From Megamerina dolium (taxonomy: Eukaryota > Arthropoda > Insecta > Diptera > Megamerinidae): 64,000 nt of DNA. The notes under the pieces were generated by a model. The model made no database searches. It was not told the DNA's origin and was given only the letters and a program-made list of their open reading frames with translations. Below are positions 11,156-21,784 of the stretch, piece after piece. Within the stretch, counting starts at the first letter, position 1, and the number at the start of each line of letters is the position of its first letter. The DNA is taken from positions 40,746,040 to 40,810,039 of the forward strand of contig OY978527.1 in NCBI GenBank assembly GCA_963854835.1, read 5' to 3'. The position numbers were made by a program, and so were the translations under genes.

Positions 11156-12949
11156 AAATTTGACCGATGAAATTCATGTGTAGTCCAGTTTTCAGTTTAT
11201 GATGTGAGGACGTAAGGCCCAACATTTGCCAAATAGGCTGTAACAGGACAAGGTAGTCTTTCTTTTTTGTAGAAATGCCCCGAGTTGTGACACTGAGAGT
11301 AATTTTTGTTGGGATTTTTTTTTTTATCTGTCTGTCGGTCTATACTATTTTACTCTATTTCTTCATGTAGCCAAGTAGAGCAGTGAAATCTTATTACACT
11401 CTTTGGCAGTAGGCAGCAAGCAGACTTTAAATTATTTCCACCTGGGTATCGATGCATATATGTATGTTAAATACATGTGTATGCGTATGACCTCCTATAT
11501 CGATACATTGGGCTACAACACATTGGGCATGTATAAATTTCTATCGTTCATATAATATCGTTATCTGAATAAAACTATGTCATACTTGTATTTGTTAATG
11601 ATGATTATGGCAAATCTAAATGTTACGTACACCACATGTATGTATGAGTATGTATGTATGTTATGTAGCCATTTCAAATAATAATAATAACAAATTTTTG
11701 GTAAAAATCAAATAAAAATAAATATAAAAATAAAAAAAATCCAACTAAATACAATTTGTTATCTATATTGAGTTTATGCTCTATATACAACAATAATAAT
11801 AATAATAATAATAATAACACGACACAAACACGAACACATACATACATACATACATAAATGCCATACACATTCAACCCAACCTAATAATAATATCAATTTA
11901 GATAAACAAAATGGCCACACATCACATGTATGTACACACACACACACACACATGCACGCACATGTATATGTATCTACATACCTACGTAAATATTTATTAG
12001 ATTCGCATTCATTCGCAAATAGTAAAATCAACTAAAATAATAACACCAAATAGAATAGGCGATACAATGCACAGCAACCAAGAATGACAACAACAACAAC
12101 AACTAGAACAACAACGAGAAAACCACAACAACTAATTTGATATTGGCAACAATTTCACACGAACATGCAATTATTTCACACACGCAACGTAACAGACACG
12201 ACGAGACACACGGCCATGCCTACAGACAAGCACGCTGACATTAACACAAATTTAACTAATTTCATCAAGCGAGAAAATGAAAAAGAAGGAACAATATACC
12301 TACTATACCATATATACTATATATATGTAAGTGTGTGTGTGTGTTTTTGTGAAATAGTCACCCCACCAACACATACGTGAAATTCCCACAAGAGACAAAA
12401 GCAAATGGATCACGTGCTAAAGTAACGAAATTCTAAGAATATACTACAAAAATATACTGAATATAAATAAACAACAGCAACAACAACAATAAGAACGACA
12501 ACTAAAAAGAAACTCAAGCAATTGCAATCATAGCAACAACAACAACAGCAACAACAACAATAACAGAAGCAACCAAACCATTATGGGCAATAAATCGAAT
12601 CAAATATTTGTGTTCATATAGATTTAGTAGCTAGTAAGCATATATGAAGAGTGCGTGAAAGATTAACGGTAGGCGAAGAGAGAGAAAAGAAAAGAACAAG
12701 CTGAATAAAATGATGATGGAAAAAATTTTAATAACAACAACAACAACAACAAATAAGCCTAATAAAAAAGTTCCTTCTATATTCAATACAAACATTAAAT
12801 TAAACTCTTTACTAAAATATAATAATTTCTATACAAAAATCGGGAGAATAGGATAAATACTAAATACTAAAAATATGCCACTAAGCTGTTAATTGCAAAA
12901 TTCAGCCATCATAAAATATCGACAATTTCTAGCAGACAACCTTTTTTCT
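11156..12949. other. Microsatellite-rich non-coding stretch
   Basis: It contains (AAT)n at 11792-11817, (CA)n at 11933-11952, repeated CATA units near 11838-11857, and several CAA/CAG tracts (about 12085-12120, 12470-12495, 12536-12560, 12738-12758). No gene is recognised; open frames here are low-complexity artefacts. Confidence 0.6.
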
Positions 12950-14430
12950 TCAAGTTATATATATTTTATTGAATCTTCCAAAAATATGTGTCCTTGATGT
13001 TGTAGTAGGCGCCTCGCTAATGCATTGGAATGCTTGTCTAGGTTTGTTTAAGTAGGATTCAGCAAGTTGGGAAAGTTTTTCAATTACATACGGGATATGT
13101 AAATCTCTATGGAGCTTAACGTTTTTGATATACCAAGGAGCATTGATAATCATTCGCAGGCTTTTGGGCTCTTTGCAGCTTTTCGATGTTCGAGCGTGAA
13201 GCAGTACCCCAGAGTTGGATACCGTAGGTCTATATGGTCTTGACAATGACTTATTATTATCATTATTATTATTAAGGCAATGGAGCACCGCGACCTGAAG
13301 ATCTTTTGCGCAGCCTTATTCCTTAACTAGCAGATCTCAAGACTATTTATAAATCTTGTGGGATTGATTTTAACTAGGTCCCTGGGAACTATGAATCCGT
13401 TGACTACGTAGTTGAGTCTGCGTCTAGGCACAGATGGGCAATTACAAAGAACGTGTTCTGCCGCATGCCTGTCTGGGCTCTCCAGTATTCGCTTAAACTA
13501 CTTTTTCCTTTTCACATATTAAGTTATTCATGAAGCTACTGTTTACCTCGCAGCAGGGTTCTGGGCCTATGAAAGGAGTGTCTGTGCCCTTTTAGGCCAG
13601 TAAGTCTGCCATTTAATTTCCTGCATGCCTCTCGTGTCCCGGTAATCATATTAGAGTCACAGAGTTCCTCTTTGCTAAGGTATTGTGGAGTTCAAAGCAT
13701 TTCCAGACCAACTTAGATTACACCGAGAAATTCATTAGTGATTTTAGAGTTCCTCGAGTGCCCCTACGTAGACATTCTCTGACAGATAGCTCTAAGGCGT
13801 GAACCTCCGCCTGAATTCCCATTGCAATTACCTTCCGGAAATTTCGCCCTACAATTCCCGCTCCAGCACTGCCATCTTCCATCTGTGAGCCCTGTTCTAA
13901 AAATATTTCGTTGTTTCTCCACGTTGACTTTGTAGAATAGAACTTTGTACGATGTTGGAGAGTGAAGCAGTACCCCAGAGAAAGTCCATATGGTCTTGAC
14001 AATGACTTTCTAGAGTAGAACTTTGTCTAGTCAAGTTTGAGCTTGGACTGCGTGTTCAAAAGCCAGTTTAACTCGTTTATTTTGAGTTTTATCCGAGTGA
14101 CTTTTACACTTATATGCTTTGCCCAAGTAATTCTGCGATCTAAATGCATTCCTAGAGGTTTAGATTCTGACGCCTGAGGTATCGGCTTAGAGTTAATTTG
14201 CACAGAGGAACCAGAACTCCTTCACAGAGTGAATGTGACATGAACGCATTTGAATGCATTGACTTTGATTCTCCAGCGATCAAGCCATTCTCGAAGCATG
14301 TTGACGTGTACTTGGAGAAGTTTTGACGTCTCTTTTGGATTTGTGTGAGTATACAATATGACTGTATCATCGGCAAAAGTATAGATGAGAGTCAACATGA
14401 ATCGCAAACACAGTTTGTTATGATATTGTA
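12950..14430 (-). mobile_element. Jockey-clade LINE, interrupted by another LINE
   Basis: Read on the minus strand, 14430 to about 13950 encodes the RT active site and connection (TFADDTVILYTHTNP, LREWLDRWRIKVNAFKCVHVTFTL, GMHLDRRITWAKHI). It resumes at 13252-12950 with TYGIQLWGTASRSNI, NAPWYIKNVKLHRDLHIPYV and the C-terminus. The same order occurs in the better Jockey copy at 54641-57090. The middle, 13262-13945, is a LOA-type LINE inserted into it. A Jockey segment of about 60-70 bases is present on both sides of the insertion. The 5' part (endonuclease and early RT) is missing. It is inactive. Confidence 0.8.
13262..13945 (-). mobile_element. LOA/R1-type LINE nested in Jockey
   Basis: The minus-strand frame 14002-13718 gives RNase H: STWRNNEIF, QMEDGSAGAGIVG, and AMGIQAEVHALELSVRECLRRG. 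It is closely related to the copy at 6031-6690. Further on come broken MADLLA and FIGPEP, then HAAEHVLCNCPS, a likely zinc-knuckle remnant, and TRFINSLE. The 3' end carries a TAA-type tandem tail (13247-13276 on the plus strand as TTA repeats). Compared with copies 1 and 2 it supplies the 3' end of the family. It is inactive through frameshifts. Confidence 0.75.
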
Positions 14431-14684
14431 ATCGAGTCAGATTGTAATTGTTATGCTTAACTTTTCAAAAAGTATCTCTGGACTATCATTGCCTTGATAA
14501 AATGCGCCTGGATGATTGCTTATTTTAATTGTCACTGTTTAAATAATGAAAAGAATTTAACTAACAACAATTTTATCCACCTTTAGCCTGTTACTAAAAC
14601 ACTTCGTGTCTGTGGTTAACCATTAGTAAAGCATACCGTAACACTTCGAAAGAGAATGGGATGAATATTTGCATCAACACAATG

Positions 14685-14721
<37 letters not shown>

Positions 14722-15312
14722 GATAATAATAAAAATAATAATAATAATAATACGAAAGAAAAATTTCATGCTATCCAACGCAAGAGAAACTGAAATCACA
14801 GAATCACTAGCTAAATTACACGTACCAAGAAGCACCAGGACAACATGTTAGCCCACTCAATGACATTGTGACAGGAGGCCGTCAAACATTTATGCGGCAG
14901 CAACGACGACAACCAACACGAATAAATGACATAATTATATGAACGCTGATGGGCAATTTGGTTGCACCCAAATGGTTAACTTGGTAGATGATAACAATAG
15001 GAAAAAGAAAACAAACAAAAAAATTAAACGAGTCGCCAGCCCAAAATATTTTACGCTTTTTCGGAGGCATAAAAGTAAATTTCTTCACATATACGATATC
15101 TACCTGCATATATATGTATATAGAAATATCTAAGAATGTATGTACAAACATTGAACGAACAGACATTTTATTATGCTAACTTCTTTCTGATGCGAAATGG
15201 TTATGGAGTATGAGTTTGCTAAACAAACTAACAAATTCTATCGTAACTGAATTCAGTATTTAGTTTTTACTTTACCCTTCAATCTATGTATTGTACGATA
15301 TAAGTGTATCAT
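14431..15312. other. Non-coding stretch with AAT microsatellite
   Basis: It contains an imperfect (AAT)n array at 14687-14752. Nothing else is recognised. Confidence 0.55.
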
Positions 15313-16211
15313 GGGTGTTCGAACAAATTCGGTTACAAATTTGACCAGACGATAATTGATAACCTTTTGCCATTTTTGGGGCAAAGGCATTATTCCATCT
15401 GTCTAGAACTTATGGGTTTTCTGAGCGAAAAAATGATCCAAGTGCGTTTTGCAGACCATCTACGGAATTTAGATTTACACCATAAAGATGCATCACAACA
15501 TCCCAGTCAAGCTCTCTTAATTTCTTCAGTTCAGTTTCGAAGTAACCGGATCATTAAAGATGTGTGTGCTCTGGCGTTGTCATGATGGAACACAACACCT
15601 TTTCTGTTGATCAATTCTGGTCATTTTATTTGAATTGTAGGAGCTTATAATGAACAATTCCCTTTCAATCCTACCAGACGCACAGCCTTACATTTCTTGG
15701 TGTCAATAATGGATTTGCCAACGTTTGCGAAGACTCACCTCGCTTCATCCATGATCATTTTCACACATTATTGTCGTACGTGATCCATTTTTCATCTCCC
15801 GTAATTATTCGCTTCAGATATGGTTCGATTTCTTTCCGTTTTAGCAGTGAATCGCGAATGGAAATTCGGTTCATTAAATTTTTCACTGTTAATTCATGTG
15901 GCACTGAGACATCGTGCTTCATTGAGTATCCAGCTTTCTTTAAATGGTTGCTAACTGTTTGATGATGAATGCCTACTTCCCTAGAAACGTCCATGTTGCT
16001 TATGTGCCGATCTTGCTCAATATTTTCCACGATTTCATAGACTTTTTCAGTGATTGGTCGACCAGAGCGATTTGCATGATAATGTTGAGAATTTTTAATT
16101 TTAATAATGTCTCCTAACAAAATGTATGGCCAGATACAATTAATATTACCAGAGATGTAACATTTTAGAGCCATCTACCGACAATTTGTTACCGAACTTT
16201 TTCTAACACCC
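15313..16211 (-). mobile_element. mariner element with both TIRs, internally decayed
   Basis: Both ends are visible. The left TIR (15313-15342) begins GGGTGTTCGAACAAATTCGG. The right TIR (16182-16211), reverse-complemented, begins GGGTGTTAGAAAAAGTTCGG. They match at about 25 of 30 positions. The minus-strand frame 16174-15761 encodes the N-terminal half of a cecropia/mellifera-like transposase: SGRPITEKVYEIVENI, MDVSREVGIHHQTVSNHLKKAGY (helix-turn-helix), VPHELT and RIITGDEKWITYDNNV (first catalytic Asp). The second-Asp motif FHHDNARAH is readable near 15570 in another frame, and the C-terminus (TDGIMPLPQKWQKVI) near 15380. At 899 bp it is shorter than the usual 1.3 kb. Frameshifts and deletions inactivate it. 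A clean TA duplication was not seen. Confidence 0.88.
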
Positions 16212-16560
16212 AATATTTGATAAAACCGATCTTCCTAATGATTTAAACATTTTTGCATACGCTGGAATCATTTTTCATAGTAATTTACCACACCAACTAT
16301 GGCTGTTCGATCACAGAAGCTTTTACTGTAATATGTTCGAAGTAACAAGGAAGGAGGACCGCAGAAAAATGTACATGCTGGTGTCATATGTAAGGTAGTG
16401 GGAATGGGATGATTGGAATTTTCAGTCTTTACATACCATTGTATTGAAGAAGTACACATACAAAAGCAATAATATCACTAAGGAAACAGAAAATTATTAC
16501 AAATTAGTATAATACACCTTTCAATATTAGTAACAAATTCCATTCTACTAATTACAATAT
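16212..16560. other. Short spacer, nothing recognised
   Basis: It separates the mariner and the Tc1-like element. A 63-codon minus frame resembles nothing I know. Confidence 0.4.
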
Positions 16561-18121
16561 ATAGAGTTGTCCGAAAGTTTCTGTACAACTGTTCAAAATT
16601 TTTATACAAGTTTGAAGCTGAGCATGCTGTGTTTTGTTATACGTAAATGGGGGATTCCCCGTTTTGTTAATTTGTCTTGCTTTAAACAAAGACACTTAAG
16701 GTTTCTAGAACGGTGATGAAGGCGTGGCAGATCAACCTCGAAGTGGTCGTACTAACACGTTCCATAAAGAGGAACGGCTAAGGGTACTGTTGGTGTAGGA
16801 ACGAGGATTATAACAAAACGATTAAATTCATCTGATGATAATAACAAGAAAATCAGTCGGTCAACTGTTTTAAGTTACATTAAAAGCCACCCTTGGGTTC
16901 AGCATGCATACGTACGACCTGTTAAACCCCTATTAACTGAAAAAAATATTGCGGACCGAAAACAATTTTGTACGCGGCTCGTGCGAGAAACATTTACTGC
17001 GGATAATGAGTTAGCCCGCAAGCAACGGTGTCGTGTACTATTTACCGACGAATCACCAGTAGAATTGTTTCCTTCCCAAGCTTAACCGACAGAATATGCG
17101 AATCAGAACGAGTGACCCAGGATCAATTAAACCGGTACAAAGGCAGCAGCAGGGCTTTGGTTAGGTTATGCACTTAGGCCAAATAATTGGCCCATTATGT
17201 CACCATGCCTACCATCCTATCTCCTCTGTTAAGCGGAACCATTGGGATTTCCTAATGAATAGAGCAATGTCCCTGACATCCATGGGTGCAAGCTCTGTGG
17301 TATCTGTAAAAAAGCACTCCCTAGTAGAGTGTGCCTTCTGCGTGCCAAGGCGGGGCATCTACAGAGGAAGTGGTAAACACTTTGCTCCTCTTCCTCGTCC
17401 TGGCAGCTGCGACAGAAATCGTTGGCCGGTAAGCCGAGCCTTGCAGCATGCCTACCCACAAGCCAGTGGCCCGTGAGTACGGCTACTACATTACTTATGG
17501 TTTTCCTGCCCATTGACAACAGTGAACGGGTTCGTTTATTGTCAAGGGTTGGCCAGATTTTTCTAGTGGTAGCACAAGAGCTCTCATCCCGCCATCTTCT
17601 GTTGGCAATGGAGAGATAAGCAGGGCTTAAAAATAATAATTGCTGGGGGCATAATCATGCATGGCAAATCCCAACTTATTATTATTGATCAGAAGCAGGC
17701 GGAGAGTAGACGGAGAGTATTATAGGAAACATATGATACCAGTGTATGCAAACTGCTGCAAAAACAACGTTCAATTTAAAGGCGAGCACTGCAGTCGCAA
17801 AAAGTTACATCGCAGAGGTGTGAACTGATTGGAATAAAAATTATCCAGATTTGAATCCAATAGAGAATCTTTGGGCTAGGATTCAGCAGTCAGTTTTTAG
17901 GCACCCAAAACCAAAAAATAGAGACCAGCTTATTTCCAAAGGTAAATAGGAATGTAACTCTATCACTACTGACGACGTACGTGTTTGCCCACACAAATGG
18001 AAGACTTAGCACGAAATATTAATAGTCCATTTTTATATGTCGAAATACTAATAAATATACTACAACAAATAAATCTAAAAATTTTGAATTTGTTTGTACA
18101 GAGAACTTCAGAGCACTCTGT
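16561..18121 (+). mobile_element. Tc1-like transposon with TIRs, split by a LINE
   Basis: The imperfect ends pair: 16561-16606 (AGAGTTGTCCGAAAGTTTCT, later TTCAAAATTTTTA) against the reverse complement of 18077-18121 (AGAGTGCTCTGAAGTTCTCT, later TTCAAAATTTTTA). Transposase pieces on the plus strand include RKSVGQL-type helix-turn-helix remnants near 16850, VLFTDESPVELFPSQ with the first Asp at about 17040, NRQNMRIRTSDP near 17090, IIAGGIIMHGKSQLIIIDQKQ at about 17640-17700, and NYPDLNPIENLWARIQQSVF near 17840, the Tc1 end with the second Asp and the Glu. Without the 461-bp LINE insert and one TSD copy the element is about 1.1 kb. Many stops and frameshifts make it inactive. Confidence 0.85.
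17158..17618 (-). mobile_element. RNase H-type LINE 3' fragment nested in Tc1
   Basis: The minus-strand frame 17519-17229 encodes the C-terminal zinc-knuckle region of a LOA/R1/I-group LINE (VAVLTGHWLVGRHAARLGL, then FCRSCQDEEEEQSVYHFLCRCPALARRR). The fragment is flanked by a perfect 10-bp direct repeat AGCAGGGCTT at 17148-17157 and 17619-17628, so it is a genuine 5'-truncated insertion into the Tc1-like element. The 3' end carries AACCTAACC. It is related to the LINE at 23972-25800, whose matching region reads VRVVTGHCLIGSYAARLCL. Confidence 0.9.
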
Positions 18122-18446
18122 AGAACACGTGTATTACACTTTGCATCATTTCTCTTACTAACGCTTGTACAAATTTTACTCATGATATTAATGAATTTGT
18201 TATGAACAGTTGGATATTAATATATAATATTACGAATATATGTATATATGCATACAAATATATGTGTGTCTGTGAATAAGTGTTAACGTTGAGATGATAA
18301 TGATGGCAATCGACATATTGCACTCAAGGATATGGAACTATTTACATGCATCAAATGGATAAAGATGAAGATTATGTAAGTAAATGAAAGAGGTATTAAA
18401 ACACTGTTCCTAAATAAAATATACGAAAATATTTACCAATATAGTT
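18122..18446. other. AT-rich spacer
   Basis: No recognised feature. Confidence 0.4.
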
Positions 18447-19490
18447 TGTGACAGGGTAAAACTTAGCCTGTTACAACCTCTTTTTACATACCTACCTTCG
18501 AGCACTCCATTCATTACAAAATCCAACGTACCAACAATATACAAACCATAGCAAATATGTGTATTATATAAAATTCATTTGATTCTTCTTCTTCTCCTTA
18601 TTGTCGCCATACAATAATATCAGACGATGTATACACACGCACTCGAGTAGTCAGTCGCTATGACGACAGAGATAGAAGAAACAATCAAATGAATTTTCAC
18701 ACAAAGTAAAATGCAGTGTTGCATAATTCCTAGATGCTTTATACATAGATATGTATAAAAGGTGCATGACTTGGCATGAAACACTAATCGACGCTTGATC
18801 GAGTAAGACGTAACCCTACCTACTATCTAACACCATCTTGCTGAATTTTTTGAATCGGCCCGTTCGAGTAGTTTGCTAGCCCAACGAGTACTCTTATAGT
18901 TGCGCTGGCATTAATTCGCTCGGCGGCTATAAGTACTTCTTGCTTTAAGCGAGGCTGTCAGTATTCGACTGCTCGCTTAAAGTAGTCCGCTCTGCCCGCG
19001 GTCATTTTGCCCAACCACATATACCTGGAGCAACCATCCGCCACACCGTTGGTTGTTCCTATATATTGCTATAAAAGGTCTATCTCTTCTACGTATGAGG
19101 CCAGGGTGCTGGATATAGGAAACCCCTGTGTCAGGCTACCCTACACAATTATCAGTCGCTTGGAGACTTCTGCTGAGACAGATCAACCAGACGACTGATT
19201 CGTTAGGTGCGTAAGTAAGGTTAGTTAGGTATCCCATTAAGGTATAGAGTAAGAGATTGAAATTGTAACCTTAAAAATTGTAAAAAAGAAAGAAAGTTAA
19301 ATATAAAAACCAAGAAAAATAAAAATAAGAAAATAAAACAAAGTGGTAGTAGTTCCGTCAGTAGCGAGAGCTGCCCTCTTGTTTGACCATGGCTGACTGA
19401 GTAATAACCCAACCAGGAAACAAAATTCACGATTTACAATCGCAATGTCATTATAAAATTACCTTACCTTCCTGGTATCCACAGACGTAA
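18447..19490 (+). other. LTR-like or promoter-like block, unassigned
   Basis: This block is GC-richer than its surroundings. It begins TGTGACAGG, paired with CCTGTTACA 20 bases later. It contains two TATAAAAGG boxes (18754-18762 and 19070-19078), a CTATAAGTA box (18927-18935) and an 11-bp stem hairpin (18943-18982). The combination suggests an LTR of a retrotransposon, possibly solo. I could not find a matching partner LTR, a primer-binding site or a TSD, and no gag-pol remains nearby. Confidence 0.3.
18943..18982. repeat. 11-bp perfect stem hairpin
   Basis: CTTTAAGCGAG at 18943-18953 pairs exactly with CTCGCTTAAAG at 18972-18982 across an 18-base loop. It lies 8 bases after a CTATAAGTA box, so a transcript starting downstream of the box could carry it near its 5' end. 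Confidence 0.65.
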
Positions 19491-19930
19491 CGGATACTTG
19501 CCACAAAAGATTTACTAAAATAATATAATATCTGTGTTAAATAGTTGCACCTACTTAGGCAATAAAATTCTAAAAATAATTTCAGGTATATTTAGTAATT
19601 TCTAATTTTCATTCCATCATACGAACCTTAAGTATGCTTGGATTCAAGAAAAGTTGTATGTAGTAACAATTACCTATCGTTAATGCACTGAACCATGTCC
19701 ACCATGTTCTCCTTCTTCACCGTCATTTTAACATTGTGATACATATGCGTGCGGGGAAAAATTTTCTTTTTATTTATTTTTCTCTTACTTTGTTAAGTGC
19801 TAGAATTTTACAATGCTTTCTTAGTTTATTGAATTTTAAAGATTATGAAAATTTCATCGTTCAAATTTTTGTTCACACAAAAACTTTTCGCATAAATTAT
19901 GATTTATTATTATTCGTATTGTTGTTTCTC

Positions 19931-19932
<2 letters not shown>

Positions 19933-19979
<47 letters not shown>
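19933..19979. repeat. (TTA)n microsatellite
   Basis: About 15 perfect TTA units. Confidence 0.95.
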
Positions 19980-19980
<1 letters not shown>

Positions 19981-20827
19981 CTCATTATATTATGATATTT
20001 TATTTTATTTTGGTTGGTTCTCATTTTTTTTTCTATTGTATATGCGCCCACATATATGGATAGTATGTTACGTTTTGCTGTCACCAAATTGCATTTGAGG
20101 TTGCATTTCCGCATGAAAGAATTTTAAATTATTATTATTATTATTTTACTCCTTTGTTTTTGATTTGGTGGCAAGTTTTTGGAATTTCTCATCTATTTTT
20201 CTTTTCCTTTATATACATTTTTTTAGTAATATCATTATTTTTTTCTGCATTTTTTTTCGTTTTTATGCACCATGAAAAGTTTTAATTATACCCACTCGCT
20301 CGAGCGTACACTTGTTGAGATCATTAGTGTGCGTTTCCCAATTTATGTTGGTGTCGTAATGTTGAAAATTATATTAAAAAATTGCAAACAAATTTAATTT
20401 CGAAGGCGAAGAAAATAAAAAACCCTCTTACACACATACATTCACATATTCTATTCACATTTTAATAAATGAGTGAAATTTTGTTGCTTGTTGTTAACAC
20501 AATATTTTTGTAACTTTTCTTTTTGTCTCCCCACCATGTGTCGCCATACTTATACTTGCCGATTGTGGGAAGAGGCTTGTATATAAGTATCATACATGTG
20601 TGACAAACATAAGAGTGTTAAAGTATTTAATATTGTTTGTTAAAACTTTAATATTTAATTAATGAGTAAAACAACAAAAAAATAGATATAGACGTTCTCG
20701 TATATGTGTGGCTATGTGGATAATTATAAAAGTTGCTAGTACATGGTATGAATAATAATAACACAGCCAGACAGTAGAGATTAATATTATTATATTACGT
20801 AATATTTGAGGTCGATGAATTTGAGTC

Positions 20828-20830
<3 letters not shown>

Positions 20831-20863
<33 letters not shown>
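20831..20863. repeat. (AG)n microsatellite
   Basis: About 16 perfect AG units. This could act as a GAGA-factor site, but that is speculation. Confidence 0.95.
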
Positions 20864-20864
<1 letters not shown>

Positions 20865-21185
20865 GAGAGCTCCTAAAGGGCTGCATACAGGGAATAAGTA
20901 TATCGGCCCCAATATTTCCCCCAAATGAGTTATGCAGGGGATTTGTTATACATTCGAAAAGGTATTCCTGGGCAGTTATTAGATTATTTGTTGATTTTCA
21001 TTTGGTTTCATGTCCATTTTGTATGGAAGTCTCTCTTAGGAGTCAAAATAAGAAAACTAAAAAGTAAAAATGTTTCCAGAAATATTAAGAAGTCAAACTT
21101 GACAGCAATCGATTATATACTTTAACCCTCTGTGGGCTCTCTGGAAGCGATGGGAGCGAAATCTATACAAATTTATATTTTGTAA

Positions 21186-21512
21186 GAGATGGGAGTGGGT
21201 GCCGTAGCTCAGTGGTTAGTGTGTTCGCCTTCTAATCTGTAGGTCGTGGTTCAATATCCGGCTGATGCATAACAAATTTAATATCGAAAAGATTTTTCTT
21301 TCGAACGGTATCCACCTGTCGGCAAGCAATTGGCAATTCTTCCGACAGTAACAACTTGCCATGAAAAAGCTTCTAAAAACGAACTCTGTGACAAAGCTCA
21401 GAAAAAGTGATGTCACAAGTGTTCTGCCGTTCGGAACCGGCTAAAATAAGTAGGTACATTCTAATACTGTCCAAAATTTAAGACATACAGCAGTAATGGG
21501 AGATGGGAGTGG
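21186..21512 (+). mobile_element. tRNA-derived SINE with 13-bp TSD, copy 2
   Basis: The perfect direct repeat GAGATGGGAGTGG lies at 21186-21198 and 21500-21512. The head carries a Pol III A box (TAGCTCAGTGGTTAGT, about 21205-21220) and a B box-like GGTTCAATATCC (about 21249-21260). The would-be anticodon loop CTTCTAA suggests a tRNA-Arg(UCU)-like origin, tentatively. The body runs through 'gaaaagatttttctttcgaa', 'aacaacttgccatgaaaaag' and 'gttctgccgttcggaaccgg'. It stops at 'cagcagtaatgg', earlier than the longer copies at 1636 and 60514, yet the TSD shows that this is the real insertion end. Confidence 0.9.
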
Positions 21513-21784
21513 ACATAAAGGGTAAGTATAATCAGCAGAAATGTTGAAGATAAAAAAATTATGGTAGTCAGTCAAATAGAAGAAATAGAAATAGAAAGAC
21601 AATTTAGGAAATACGACCCAAGAAGAAGAATTATATGAGAAATGATTGGAATAATATTCTAAAATCATTAGCGAATACTAAATACTAAAAGAGCAAAAAA
21701 AAAAAAGAAAACGATTAGAAAAATATAAAGGATAATCAATTGAAATACTTGAAATTTGAGCACAAATAAATTTCGAAGTCTTGA

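Larger units (their letters stand above)
19491..21185. other. AT-rich stretch with microsatellites
   Basis: It holds a (TTA)n array at 19933-19979 and (AG)n at 20831-20863. The long open frames over these arrays (runs of Tyr, Asn or Ser-Leu) are repeat artefacts. No gene is recognised. Confidence 0.6.

Noticed and set aside
11774..12031. Cys/Val-rich frame as a small secreted protein
   Set aside because: Produced by CA, CATA and AAT microsatellites.
19736..20098. 120-codon open frame rich in Tyr
   Set aside because: It runs straight through the (TTA)n microsatellite; the long open frame is produced by the repeat and low stop density, not by a gene.
21196..21262. A functional tRNA gene
   Set aside because: A and B boxes are present, but acceptor and anticodon stems do not pair well, and the segment continues into a repeated SINE body with TSDs.
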